Of a stretch of DNA of 64,000 nucleotides, positions 19,376 to 29,387 are shown piece by piece; position 1 is the stretch's first letter; each line of letters starts with the position of its first letter. The DNA is taken from assembly GCA_020848035.1 (NCBI GenBank), contig JADLAX010000027.1, forward strand, positions 120,490 through 184,489. The letters run 5' to 3'. The notes under the pieces were generated by a model that made no database searches, was not told where the DNA came from, and worked only from the letters and a program-made list of their open reading frames with translations. The position numbers and the translations under genes are program-made. Origin of the DNA: Anaerolineae bacterium. GTDB taxonomy: Bacteria > Chloroflexota > Anaerolineae > Promineifilales > Promineifilaceae.

Positions 19376-20062
19376 ATGTGTGGTCGGTTTGCCCTGATGA
19401 CACCAACGGAAATGTTGGTGAAGCTGTTTGACGTGCCGGAAACGGCCGTAGAAAGCCTGCCCCCATCCATCCCGCGCTACAACATTGCGCCCACCCAACC
19501 TGTCGTCGCCATTCGGCTAGATGAAAACGGCGAACGAGACCTGACGTTTTTTCATTGGGGGCTGATTCCTTCGTGGTCCAAAGATATTCAGATGGGTTCG
19601 CGCATGATCAATGCGCGGTCGGAAACGGTGACGGAAAAACCGTCGTTCCGCAATGCGTTTAAGCGCCGCCGCTGCCTCATCCCGGCCGATGGCTTTTACG
19701 AGTGGCAAAAGCAGGCCGATGGCAAGCAGCCAATGTTTATTCGTCCAAGCGAGGGGGGGGAACGGCCGTTTGCCCTGGCTGGTTTGTGGGAGTTCTGGAG
19801 CGATCCAGACGGGGGAACCATTCAATCGTGCACCATTCTTACCACCACGCCGAATGAACTGATGGCCTCCATTCACAACCGCATGCCGGTGATTGTGGAA
19901 CCAGAAGATTTTGACCTGTGGCTCAACCCGGAACCTGATCCAGAGCAGGGGCTGCATTTGTTACGGCCGTATCCTGCCGAAAAAATGATGGCCTACCCCG
20001 TCAGCACCCTGGTCAACAACCCACGCAACGATGTGCCGCAGTGTGTCGAGCCCATCGCATAA
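19376..20062 (+). CDS. SOS response-associated peptidase (SRAP/YedK/HMCES family)
   Basis: MCGRFAL with catalytic Cys2, IPRYNIAPTQPV, INARSETVTEKPSFR, CLIPADGFYEW; start at 19376 because Cys must be residue 2. Confidence 0.94.
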   Translation: MCGRFALMTPTEMLVKLFDVPETAVESLPPSIPRYNIAPTQPVVAIRLDENGERDLTFFHWGLIPSWSKDIQMGSRMINARSETVTEKPSFRNAFKRRRCLIPADGFYEWQKQADGKQPMFIRPSEGGERPFALAGLWEFWSDPDGGTIQSCTILTTTPNELMASIHNRMPVIVEPEDFDLWLNPEPDPEQGLHLLRPYPAEKMMAYPVSTLVNNPRNDVPQCVEPIA

Positions 20063-20131
20063 GATTACCGTTGGGCAATTGGGCGTTTTAATTACCCAAT
20101 TACCCAATTACCCTCTATACAAGGAAGCCAG

Positions 20132-20695
20132 ATGCCTCAACAACCTGCCCTCTTCCTCGACCGTGACGGCGTTTTTATTGAAAACCGGGCCAGCTACGTG
20201 CGTAGTTGGGCCGATGTCGCCTTTTTCCCGGAAGCGTTGGCCGCGCTGGCGCGGATTCGGGAAGTGCCTTACAAAATTATTGTGGTCACCAATCAGTCGG
20301 CGGTGGGACGGGGGATCATGAGTCTAGAAACGGCCGTATCCCTCAATCAGCGAATTTTGGACGAGGTTGGGAGGGGGAACGGCCGTATCGACGCCACCTA
20401 CCTCTGTCCAGCCGCCCCCAGCACCAACGATCCCTGCCGCAAGCCGCGCCCCGGCATGCTGCTCCAGGCCGCCCAGGAGCACAACCTCGATCTCAGTCAC
20501 TCCATCATGATTGGCGATGCCCTGACGGACATCCAGGCTGGCCAGGCGGCGGGTGTTCAGCAGGCCGTCCTGCTGCTCACCGGGCGCGGCGCGGCCCAGG
20601 CCCAGCTGCCCCTGGCGGCGGAACTGCCCCCCTTTGCCACCTTCCCCACCCTGGCGGCGGCCCTCAACCACCTCTTCCCCGAGCTACCACAATAA
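20132..20695 (+). CDS. gmhB: HAD hydrolase, heptose-1,7-bisphosphate phosphatase (GmhB)-like
   Basis: ALFLDRDGVFIEN, VVTNQSAVGRGI, CRKPRPGMLLQAA, MIGDALTDIQAG. Confidence 0.82.
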   Translation: MPQQPALFLDRDGVFIENRASYVRSWADVAFFPEALAALARIREVPYKIIVVTNQSAVGRGIMSLETAVSLNQRILDEVGRGNGRIDATYLCPAAPSTNDPCRKPRPGMLLQAAQEHNLDLSHSIMIGDALTDIQAGQAAGVQQAVLLLTGRGAAQAQLPLAAELPPFATFPTLAAALNHLFPELPQ

Positions 20696-20733
20696 AACAA
20701 AAAGTGGCTCAATCCATCTGGATTGAACCACTT
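20690..20733 (-). terminator. Rho-independent terminator for the minus-strand operon (possibly bidirectional)
   Basis: AAAGTGGcTCAATCCA-TC-TGGATTGAaCCACTTT; T-rich tract (CTTTTTGTTTTATT) on minus strand after stem. Confidence 0.82.
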
Positions 20734-20759
20734 TGAATGATACGCTTCAGGCTGCTAAG

Positions 20760-22421
20760 TTAGGATTGGACCGCTTCCTGGCCGCGCAAAAACCGTTTGC
20801 GCAGCTTGCTTTTTGGCTGGGATTCACCTTTGTCGCCATCGTCGCCGTAAGTGTAATAGGGACTCTGGTAGTAGTAGTAGAAGTTGTGTCCATCACTGCC
20901 CGCCTTCAACGAATTAAGCACTACACCCGCAACTTTGGCGTTTACATCCGTCAGGCGTTCTACCACCTGCTTAAATTGGTCTTTACGGCTCTTGTTGGCC
21001 CGGACGACGATGAGGGTTGTACCAGCCATCGCACTCAAAACGGCCGCATCCGTCACCGACAGCACCGGCGGGCTGTCGACAATCACAAAGTCATACTGGC
21101 GATCCAGCACTTCCAGGAGGCGGCGCATTTTGGTGGAACCCAGCAGTTCCGAGGGGTTGGGCGGAATGGGACCGCAGGTCATGATGTGCAGCCCTTCAAC
21201 CTGAGTTGGCTGCACGGTATCTTCTACCAGGTTACGCACGTCGGCGTCGGAATCTTCCACATTGAGCTTCAACAGCAGGCTGGTAACACCGCGTTTGTTG
21301 GGCAGGGTGAAGATGGTGTGTTGCGACGGCCGTCGCAAATCCCCATCCACCACCAGCACATTGTGCCCGGCCTGCGCCAAAACCACCGCCAGGTTTCCGG
21401 CCGTCGTGCTCTTGCCTTCGCCGGAAACACCGCTGGTCATCAGCAGCAGCGAATTTTTCTTGTCCACCACCGAAAACTGAATCGCTGTGCGCAGCACCCG
21501 GTACGCTTCCGAAGTGGGCGAACGGGGATCAGACATCGTCACCAGCTTGCTTTCATCTTCACTGTTAATGAAGGCAATGCCGGCCAGAGTAGGCAGCTTA
21601 CTCAGCCTGGTGATCTGATCTGGCGTCTTCACCGAATCATCCAGATACTCCAGCAAATAAGCTGCTGAAGCCGAGAGGACAAAGCCAATGCCAGCGGCCG
21701 TGATCACCGAAATAATCGAGTTGTTGCGCACCAGGGTCCCTTCCGTAGCCGGATCAACAATCTGGACAGTGTTGGTAGCCCCTTCCTGCGTCAGCGAAAG
21801 CAGCTCGGTGTATCGCCCGGTCAGCTCTTGCAGGTTAGATTCAAGAGTAATCAACTCATTGGTCGCTACAGAAATATCCCGGGCACTGATCAACTCGCCA
21901 ATTTCCGCCTCTTTGGCCGTAATTTGGGCCTGAGTCTCTTCAATTTTGGAGCGGTAATCGGTTAACAAACCTTCCACAAATTCGGTATCAGCGCTTTCCA
22001 GGCTGGTTGGCGTACGCAGTGAGAGCTGGTGAGCCAGTTCCGCGGCCACCGCCATAGCGCGAATGGGATCCGTGTCGGTGACTGTGATGTCTACAAAGTT
22101 GGTGTCGTTCACCTGACGAATCTCAATGCCTCGCGGCAGCACTTCCAGACCCAGCGCCTGCGCCGTATCGCGGCTGAAACCGGGTTGGTTGGCAATCTCC
22201 ACGTAAGCAGTAGCCAACTGCCGGGTTGTTGAAAAATCGGCGCTGCTCACATCAGTGGATTCCAGGTAGCTGCCAATGGCCAACCGCGTGTAGGAGCGGA
22301 AAACAGGCACCTGCTGCCGGGTGGCAAAAAAGCTGGCCACGGCCGCAATGATTGTCGTAATCGCAATCATCCACCACCACTTCAGTAACGGAGCCAAATA
22401 TTCTTTAATGTTTATTTCCAT
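20760..22421 (-). CDS. Polysaccharide biosynthesis tyrosine autokinase (Wzc/CapAB type)
   Basis: Wzz-like N-term; GVSGEGKSTTAGNLAVVLAQAGHNVLVVDGDLRRP; VDSPPVLSVTDA; C-terminal Tyr-rich FYYYYQSPYYTYG. Confidence 0.93.
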   Translation of the reverse strand: MEINIKEYLAPLLKWWWMIAITTIIAAVASFFATRQQVPVFRSYTRLAIGSYLESTDVSSADFSTTRQLATAYVEIANQPGFSRDTAQALGLEVLPRGIEIRQVNDTNFVDITVTDTDPIRAMAVAAELAHQLSLRTPTSLESADTEFVEGLLTDYRSKIEETQAQITAKEAEIGELISARDISVATNELITLESNLQELTGRYTELLSLTQEGATNTVQIVDPATEGTLVRNNSIISVITAAGIGFVLSASAAYLLEYLDDSVKTPDQITRLSKLPTLAGIAFINSEDESKLVTMSDPRSPTSEAYRVLRTAIQFSVVDKKNSLLLMTSGVSGEGKSTTAGNLAVVLAQAGHNVLVVDGDLRRPSQHTIFTLPNKRGVTSLLLKLNVEDSDADVRNLVEDTVQPTQVEGLHIMTCGPIPPNPSELLGSTKMRRLLEVLDRQYDFVIVDSPPVLSVTDAAVLSAMAGTTLIVVRANKSRKDQFKQVVERLTDVNAKVAGVVLNSLKAGSDGHNFYYYYQSPYYTYGDDGDKGESQPKSKLRKRFLRGQEAVQS

Positions 22422-22614
22422 TGCGCAATCCTATATTCCCTGCGAAAGATTTTGGTAATTGGCAGTTGGATCTTTGTACTCTTTAGCTAGCGATTTGCCA
22501 AATACAAAAATTGCCGCTTACAGTATACCCGATGTGACAAGCACCTGGGTGCACGCATTCCTGAGCAACCGCACCCACTTTCCGGCAGCGTAACTGACAC
22601 AGAACGAGCAAAAG

Positions 22615-22641
22615 CAATACCGGAACGCTCGTCCGGTATTG
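22615..22641. promoter_or_regulatory. 10-bp perfect dyad CAATACCGGA-N7-TCCGGTATTG in wzc leader
   Basis: Direct reading; lies between gmhA stop and wzc start. Confidence 0.5.
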
Positions 22642-22778
22642 CGTGGTCAACCTGTGGCGATGAAGATAACGACGTGACGTAAAAGTTGGTAAGACGGAAC
22701 TGATGGCTGCAAACATCAAAAACCATGTGCGTAAAGCAAATTAACAAAAAGCAAAATAGCCGTCGTGGCGTGACTTGC

Positions 22779-23342
22779 TCAGCTGCCACGCCTGGCTTTC
22801 AGGGCCGTTGTCATCAGATGGGCCAGCATCAGGTGGATATCCTCCACCTGCTCTATGTTATTGCTGGGCACATGCATGTGAATATCAACCATGGGACCCA
22901 GCTTTCCCGCCGAAAAACCGGTCAGGCCGATGGTGGTGTTTTGCCCCGTATCGTTGGCAAACTGCACGGCCCGCAGCACATTTTCTGAATTACCGCTGGC
23001 GGAAATGCCAATCACCACGTCGCCCGGCCGCAAAAAGTTGGCCAGCTGTTTAACAAAAACGTTCTCGTACCCTTCGTCGTTGGCGTAGGCGGCCAGGATG
23101 GCCATATTGTCGGCCAGGCCAATCAGGCGAAAAGGGGGCAGGCTTTCATGCCGGGTGTTTTTGTTCAGGTCACACACAAAGTGGCTGGCGGTTGAGGCGC
23201 TGCCACCGTTGCCCATGACAAAAATTTGATTATTGTTTAAACGTGCGCTGTGCAGGGCGGTTACGGCCGTATAAATCGGCTCTTCATCCACCTTATCAAT
23301 CGTGCTTTTCAGGGTGGCAAAATACTCTTTTACGATACCCAT
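22779..23342 (-). CDS. gmhA: SIS-domain protein, phosphoheptose isomerase (GmhA)-like
   Basis: [39 protein letters not shown]. Confidence 0.82.
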   Translation of the reverse strand: MGIVKEYFATLKSTIDKVDEEPIYTAVTALHSARLNNNQIFVMGNGGSASTASHFVCDLNKNTRHESLPPFRLIGLADNMAILAAYANDEGYENVFVKQLANFLRPGDVVIGISASGNSENVLRAVQFANDTGQNTTIGLTGFSAGKLGPMVDIHMHVPSNNIEQVEDIHLMLAHLMTTALKARRGS

Positions 23343-23380
23343 TGTAAACTCCTATCCTTACCGTCAAACAAACGGTTTAC

Positions 23381-24358
23381 TTAACGTTGATAATCAAAAA
23401 TGACCTTGCTGCCGTCGTGCCCCAGCGTAAATGGATACTCCTGAAAATCCTTCAGGGCATCGCGCACCCGCTCCTGATAACCGCGCGGCACGTAAAGCAG
23501 CAAAAAGCCGCCGCCACCGGCCCCGGAAATTTTTCCGCCAATGGCTCCGGCCCGGCAAGCCGTTGCGTACATATCGTCTAGAGCGCTGTTGCTAATCTGG
23601 CTGGCCAGCTGCTTTTTGAGCAGCCAGCTCTTGTGCAGCAAAGTGCCCACCTCGTCGATATTTTCTTTTTGAATTTCGTCACAGGCCAGGTGAGCTATGT
23701 CCTTCATTTCCGACAAAACAGTAAGCTTGTCTTTGATATTGGTCTTTTGCTCCTGCAGAATGGTATCGGCCTTACGCGTGACGCCGGTGAAAAAGAGCAG
23801 CAAATTGTCGCTCAGGCGGCGCATGGCCCGTTCGCTGAGCTTCAAGCGATGGGTATGCACGTCACCGTTGGTGGCAAACTCCATAAAGCGCAGCCCGCCG
23901 TAAGCGGCAATGTATTGGTCCTGAATGCCAATCGGCTTGCCCAACACTTCGCGCTCGATGCGGCACGCTTCCTGGGCCAGACGTTCGGTGAGCACAAGCT
24001 CTTTTTGGTAAGCATACATGGCGTGGAGCGCGCCCACGGTCACCGTGCTGGACGAGCCGAGGCCAGACCCCTGGTCGGGAATGTCGCCCATGGTGGTGAT
24101 TTCAACGCCAGCCTCAAGGCCGGTCATGCGCATCGCTTCGCGGATAAGCTCGTGTTTGATTTCATCCACATTTTCGATCATTTCGGTGCGGGTGTAGCCA
24201 ATGCGAATCTTGTCATCAAAGCGCTTTTTGATGGTGACAAAGATGTATTTATCGATGGCCGAGGAGAGGACGCAGCCGCCATGCTCCAGGTAATACGACG
24301 GAAAATCGGTCCCGCCACCAAAAAGGCTCACCCTCAACGGGGTTTGGATAATAATCAT
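23381..24358 (-). CDS. hddA: GHMP kinase, D-glycero-D-manno-heptose-7-phosphate kinase (HddA)-like
   Basis: [53 protein letters not shown]. Confidence 0.85.
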   Translation of the reverse strand: MIIIQTPLRVSLFGGGTDFPSYYLEHGGCVLSSAIDKYIFVTIKKRFDDKIRIGYTRTEMIENVDEIKHELIREAMRMTGLEAGVEITTMGDIPDQGSGLGSSSTVTVGALHAMYAYQKELVLTERLAQEACRIEREVLGKPIGIQDQYIAAYGGLRFMEFATNGDVHTHRLKLSERAMRRLSDNLLLFFTGVTRKADTILQEQKTNIKDKLTVLSEMKDIAHLACDEIQKENIDEVGTLLHKSWLLKKQLASQISNSALDDMYATACRAGAIGGKISGAGGGGFLLLYVPRGYQERVRDALKDFQEYPFTLGHDGSKVIFDYQR

Positions 24359-24416
24359 AAGTTCTGTACTCCGCTTGCTTGCCGGTGAATGATCAGGAAT
24401 TTGCTATCGCTGCGAG

Positions 24417-25649
24417 TCAGGCGCGGGCTGTAGCGTGTTGAATGGGTAATGCGATGGCTTCACGGTAGATGGTTTCCAGTCGGGCGGCGACGTTTGGCCA
24501 GTGGTGATACTGCTCGACGTAGCAACGGCCGTTTCGACTCAACTCCGCCTGCCGCTGTGGCTGGGCCAACACAGCCAAAATGGCCTGGGCGTAGCTCTCT
24601 GGCGTGTCAGCCACCACCAGGTCACGCCCTGGCTCCAGGCTTAACGAGGTCACCGCCTGCGGCGTCGTCACCACTGGTGTGCCACAGCTCATCGCCTCTA
24701 AAATCTTGTTCTGCATCCCGGCGCCGTAGGTGATGGGCGCAACGGCTACCGTGGCTCGTTGCAGGTACGGCGGCAGCGATGCAACCGTTCCGGTCACCGT
24801 AATGTTGGGATTTTCCGCCAGCGCCTGAATTTCGCGCGTGGGATCTTTGCCCACAATCAATAATCGAGCCTCCGGGCGCTGCTGCCAGACGGCTGGCATA
24901 ATTTCACGCACCAGGTGCAGGGTCATCGTCACGTTGGCGTGGTAGCTCATTTTGCCGCTGATCACCAGGGTGGCCGGTTCCCGTTCTACCGATGGGTTGG
25001 GGCTAAAATGGTCTACATCGACGCCGTTGCCCAGTACGGAAATCGGCGCGGGCTGGCTGCCGTTGTGCTTCAAGCTGAGCAGCGCCTCGCGGTCCACCGG
25101 CGAGGTGACCAGCACATGATGGAATTTATCCAACAGCCACCCTTCGTACCACGCCGTGCGCTCTAAATCCAGCCAGCTGCGCAGCCGCCCGGTAACATTT
25201 TTGCTCTGGCTTGCCGCCTGGCGGAAGAGATGGGTGATGCAGTCAACGCTGTCCCAAACAACGGGCAGCTGGGTGTGGTGGCGCAGGTGCAAGGCATAGC
25301 GAGAACCGCGCAGATGCTCCACGTGCACCACGTCGTAGGGGGATTGGCCGTTGAGGTGGGCCACCAGCTGGGGCTTCCAGGAGTAGACGCTTTGCAGCGG
25401 TTTGCGGCGGCTGGGCAGGGCCAGCAGGCTGTTGACCAGGGAGTGCCACACGGGCATAGAAACGGCGTGAACTTCGTGGCAGATTTGCCGCAGGTGGGCC
25501 AGATCGGCCTGCTCTTGCGCGCTGCTCCATACGGTTAACACCGTCACCCGGTTGCCTCTGGCGGCCAGATGTTTGATGAGGTTATACGGCCGTACTCGTA
25601 CCAGGTTGGGCACATAGGGAACAACAAACAAGATGTTCATGTAGTTCAC
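24417..25649 (-). CDS. Glycosyltransferase family 4
   Basis: N-term NILFVVPYVPNLVRVRPYNLIKHLAARG; ILEAMSCGTPVVTTPQA. Confidence 0.88.
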   Translation of the reverse strand: MNYMNILFVVPYVPNLVRVRPYNLIKHLAARGNRVTVLTVWSSAQEQADLAHLRQICHEVHAVSMPVWHSLVNSLLALPSRRKPLQSVYSWKPQLVAHLNGQSPYDVVHVEHLRGSRYALHLRHHTQLPVVWDSVDCITHLFRQAASQSKNVTGRLRSWLDLERTAWYEGWLLDKFHHVLVTSPVDREALLSLKHNGSQPAPISVLGNGVDVDHFSPNPSVEREPATLVISGKMSYHANVTMTLHLVREIMPAVWQQRPEARLLIVGKDPTREIQALAENPNITVTGTVASLPPYLQRATVAVAPITYGAGMQNKILEAMSCGTPVVTTPQAVTSLSLEPGRDLVVADTPESYAQAILAVLAQPQRQAELSRNGRCYVEQYHHWPNVAARLETIYREAIALPIQHATARA

Positions 25650-25843
25650 TTTCCAGGTCTAGAAAAGGCAAAAATCAAACAGCTCGCGTTTTTTGCGTGA
25701 ACAGCCGATTTCCAGATTGATCGCGTCGTCACAGCTGTGGCAGCTCACCCCATTTTCCATAGGTCCACAAACAAGCTCCAATATGCCTGGCATGGTACTC
25801 ATTTAACCTTACCGAAAGGCTTACCGGAGAGGCGCGGCGCTTT

Positions 25844-27217
25844 TCAGGAAACGGCCGTAACCCGCGCTGCCTGCCGTTTGGCCAATACCCGCTCAACCAG
25901 GTCCACCAGGCCATACCCGGCAAAAATCACCAGCAGCGCATCCACCGGGATGCGATAACGAATCAACGTCCAGGTGAGCATGTGAATGCCGGTGTACACC
26001 AGGATAAACAGGTAGAGCAGCGTAAACGGCGACGCCAGCCAGTCGCGCCACGAGGCAAACCGCTGGCGCAGGGCCAGGTAGAGTCCGTACAGCATAAAGG
26101 GCAAAAAGAGACCAAAGCTGGCCACCCGCGACACATTGCTCACCAATTCAGAATCACCGGAAGGCCAGAACATGAAGTAGCTGGGGAACCGGCTGAGGGA
26201 GAGCAGCACATACCGCCCCGGATCGGCGGCGATGATTTTCAGCGCCTCGCCGAGCAGGGCCGAATCCATCTCGGCCTCGTTTAGCCCCTGCGCCTGGAGT
26301 TCTTCCGGAATCATGCGGTAGTAAGCGCCAGACGGCAAAATGGGGATAAATTGGGTGCCGTAGGCGGGATGGTTGCCCCAAAAGAAGGCAAAGCCGGAGT
26401 TGGTGTTGAGCGGCACAAAGCGATCAAACGCCAGGTAGTTGCGCACCGTCCAGGGCAGGATCAGCGCGGCCACCAGAGCCAGGGGGAGGATGAAGCTGGT
26501 GAGACGCGGCCGTTTGGCCCACCACAGCCAGAGCAGCAAAAAGGGCATAAAGAGTAAAAAGAGCTGCCGCAGCAAAATGGTCACGCCCAGGGCCAGGCCA
26601 AAGCGCAGCCACAACTTGTTGGTGACGGTGGTGGACTGGGTGATGGCAACGGCCGTATCAAACGTCCACAAAATCCCGGTAATGTAAAACCCTTCGGTGA
26701 TGAGCGAGGCGGTGTAATAGAAAAAGTAGATGTACACCGCGCCAATCAGCGCCACCAGCAGAGCAATGTGCTGCGCGCGGGCCACGGCGGGGCTGTGAGT
26801 AAACATGCCTTCACCACGGGCCTGCGGCGCAAACAGGCGGAACGTCAGCCGGTAGAGCAGCCAGGGGAACAAGATGCCTACCAACACCGACTGCAAAATG
26901 CGGGCCAACAGCGGGCTTGGCCCCAAAACGGCGTACAGCACCACCAGGAAAATGGTGTAGAGGTACGACCAATGTGCCGTCGGTTCATTGGCCGCCGTGC
27001 CCGGCCACCAGCGCTCGCCAAAGGAGAAGCCGTGGCCATCCAGCACCCGCAGCGCCAGGTTGTGGTAAGAGACTTCGTCGAAGGTGCCGGGCAGTTCCTG
27101 AATCTCGTTGCCAAAAAAGGCAATCCCGGTAACCACCCGCAGCAGCACCGACAGCACGATGATGCCAATCAGCACCTGCTTGGGGTTTTTGAGCAAATCA
27201 TTGAGCTTCTCAGGCAT
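25844..27217 (-). CDS. ArnT/PMT-like membrane glycosyltransferase (GT39-like)
   Basis: Multi-TM, N-terminal PGTFDEVSYHNLALRVLDG loop; start 27217 (MPEKLNDLLKN) preferred. Confidence 0.75.
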   Translation of the reverse strand: MPEKLNDLLKNPKQVLIGIIVLSVLLRVVTGIAFFGNEIQELPGTFDEVSYHNLALRVLDGHGFSFGERWWPGTAANEPTAHWSYLYTIFLVVLYAVLGPSPLLARILQSVLVGILFPWLLYRLTFRLFAPQARGEGMFTHSPAVARAQHIALLVALIGAVYIYFFYYTASLITEGFYITGILWTFDTAVAITQSTTVTNKLWLRFGLALGVTILLRQLFLLFMPFLLLWLWWAKRPRLTSFILPLALVAALILPWTVRNYLAFDRFVPLNTNSGFAFFWGNHPAYGTQFIPILPSGAYYRMIPEELQAQGLNEAEMDSALLGEALKIIAADPGRYVLLSLSRFPSYFMFWPSGDSELVSNVSRVASFGLFLPFMLYGLYLALRQRFASWRDWLASPFTLLYLFILVYTGIHMLTWTLIRYRIPVDALLVIFAGYGLVDLVERVLAKRQAARVTAVS

Positions 27218-28454
27218 AACTTTTGGCCTCCGCCAGCGCGTAGACAGCATCCATTTGTTTCAGCACAGCGCGCCAATCATAACGGGCTTCGGCCAGATGA
27301 CGGCCGTTCCGCGCCAACTTCTCTTGCAGTTCCGGGTTGTTGAGCAGCTGCACCGTCGCCGCCGCAAAACTTTGCGGATCGTCGGCCAGCAAAATTTCCT
27401 TGTCCGCCTCGGCATTAATGCCTTCCAGGCCAATGGTGGTGGTTACCGTGGGCATGGCCCGGGCAAACGCCTCCAGCAGGCGCACCCGCATGCCGCTGCC
27501 CGCCCGCACCGGCACCACCATCAAGGCAGCGGCGGCCATAAACGGCGTCAGATCGTCGACGTAACCCGTCACCTCAATCGCCCCACCGGACTGTTCGGCC
27601 TGCTGCACAAAGTCGGCGGGTGGATTTTTGCCAATGACGGTGAGCGTGACACCAGGCACCTGCTGCTGCACCAGGGGGAACACCTCCTGCAAAAACCAGC
27701 GAATGCCGTCGGCGTTGGGCGGGTAGCTGAGCGTGCCCAGGGTCAAAATATTGCGCGAGCCGGGCTGGCGTGTTATTGGCTGCAAAACTTCGGCATCCAC
27801 GGCAATAGGGATGGAGCTAATACGGCCGTTCAGCGCCACTCGATCCTGGTTTTCCACCCCCGCCAGCAGCAAATCCCGGTCGGGATCAATGACCACCATT
27901 GTGTGATCAAATTCCTGCACCAGCATGCCTTCATACCGCTTAATGCGGTTTTCTTCGAGCTGGTAGACGGGCTTGAGGAACCAGGGCGCATTCTGGCGCA
28001 TGCGTTCCCAGATGGACCAGGTGGCGTTGTGGGCGTCAAAAATGATAAACGGCCGTTTCTGCCCACCCCCCTCTTTGGCGTCCAGGGCAAACTGGGTCAT
28101 GGTCAGCTGGTCGGCATGAACCACGTCAAACTCCTGTTCGGCCAGCAGGCGCTGCACCAGGTGGCGCATTCCGGCCAGGTCGTCCCGCTCGATGAGAAAC
28201 GGCCGTCCCGACAAATGGCTTTGCAGCCAGTACCCCACGTCGGCCACACGGGAACGGGTGATGGGAATGGTGTGAACGGCCGTGCACACCTCGTTGAGTT
28301 TGGTTACATACGGCCGTTCTTCATCGCGCACGTAGGAAGCCAGGGTCACATCGTGGCCGCGTTCGTGCAGGTAGCGCAGCACGTGCCACGTTTTCACGCG
28401 GGGGCCAGCGTTGGGCGGGTAGGGAATGATCTGGGTGAGGAAGAGGATGCGCAT
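27210..28454 (-). CDS. Glycosyltransferase family 4
   Basis: RILFLTQIIPYPPNAGPRVKTWHVLRYLHERG; VPVRAGSGMRVRLLEAFARAMP. Confidence 0.88.
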   Translation of the reverse strand: MRILFLTQIIPYPPNAGPRVKTWHVLRYLHERGHDVTLASYVRDEERPYVTKLNEVCTAVHTIPITRSRVADVGYWLQSHLSGRPFLIERDDLAGMRHLVQRLLAEQEFDVVHADQLTMTQFALDAKEGGGQKRPFIIFDAHNATWSIWERMRQNAPWFLKPVYQLEENRIKRYEGMLVQEFDHTMVVIDPDRDLLLAGVENQDRVALNGRISSIPIAVDAEVLQPITRQPGSRNILTLGTLSYPPNADGIRWFLQEVFPLVQQQVPGVTLTVIGKNPPADFVQQAEQSGGAIEVTGYVDDLTPFMAAAALMVVPVRAGSGMRVRLLEAFARAMPTVTTTIGLEGINAEADKEILLADDPQSFAAATVQLLNNPELQEKLARNGRHLAEARYDWRAVLKQMDAVYALAEAKSYA

Positions 28455-28463
28455 AAAAAGTCC

Positions 28464-29378
28464 TTACATGCTGGGCAGGGTGAGTAGGAGACGGCCGTAC
28501 ATCCGGGCCAGGTGCAGCTTGTTGGCCCGCCGATCCCCCGTTTGCAGCCACGCCAGCGGCGTCACCGCCAGGCGCATCACCGCCGCTCCGCCCAGCACCA
28601 CCTTGTACAAAAATACCGACAGCCCGCCGTAATGCTTGCGGAAGAAGCGCAGCTTGCCGCGATACAGCTGCAAAAACATCTCCAATACCACCTGCTTGGT
28701 GCTTTGCCCCCAATAGTGCACCACCTTCGACTGGGGCACCCAATACAGCCGCCAGCCCGCCTTTTGCAGCCGGAAGCACAGGTCCACCTCCTCCGAGTAC
28801 ATAAAATACCCTTCGTCCAGCAAACCGACGCGGTCCAACACCGTTTTGCGCAGCAGCATCGAGGCGCCCATCAGCACGTCTACCTCACGCGGCTGGTCCA
28901 TGGGCCAGCGGTTCATGTCATACGTGCCGTAGGGAAGCAGTTTGTCCAGATGGAACATGCGCCAGAATTCGCGGGTCAACGTGGGGGCCGGGTAGCAAGA
29001 GGGCTGGAGCGTGCCGTCGGCGTTCAGCAGGTAAGAGCCAGCCGCGCCCGCCTGGGGATGGTTGTCCATAAAGGCCAACAGCGCTTGCAGCGCCCCTGGC
29101 TTTACCTCGGTGTCCGGGTTGAGGAGCAGGACATACTCGCCCTGGCAGTTGGGAATGGCCAGGTTGTTGCCCCCGGCAAAACCCAAATTTTCCCCGCTGG
29201 CCACCAGGGACACCTGAGGGAACTTCTGCCGCACCATGGCCACAGAATCGTCCCGGGAGTTGTTGTCCACCACCCACACCTCAAAAGGCTCCGATGGCGG
29301 ATGGGCGTACACCGACGTCAGACAGGCGTCTAACAGCGCTTTTGTATTCCAGCTAACGATGACAATCGAAAGTTTCAT
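28464..29378 (-). CDS. Glycosyltransferase family 2 (rhamnosyltransferase-like)
   Basis: LSIVIVSWNTKALLDACLTSVY; LLLNPDTEV; DEGYFMYSEEVDLCFRLQKAGW. Confidence 0.92.
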   Translation of the reverse strand: MKLSIVIVSWNTKALLDACLTSVYAHPPSEPFEVWVVDNNSRDDSVAMVRQKFPQVSLVASGENLGFAGGNNLAIPNCQGEYVLLLNPDTEVKPGALQALLAFMDNHPQAGAAGSYLLNADGTLQPSCYPAPTLTREFWRMFHLDKLLPYGTYDMNRWPMDQPREVDVLMGASMLLRKTVLDRVGLLDEGYFMYSEEVDLCFRLQKAGWRLYWVPQSKVVHYWGQSTKQVVLEMFLQLYRGKLRFFRKHYGGLSVFLYKVVLGGAAVMRLAVTPLAWLQTGDRRANKLHLARMYGRLLLTLPSM

Positions 29379-29387
29379 CTTGCGCCT

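Noticed and set aside
27108-28487. 459-aa plus-strand ORF opposite GT4
   Set aside because: Antisense artefact, His/Gln-rich shadow translation
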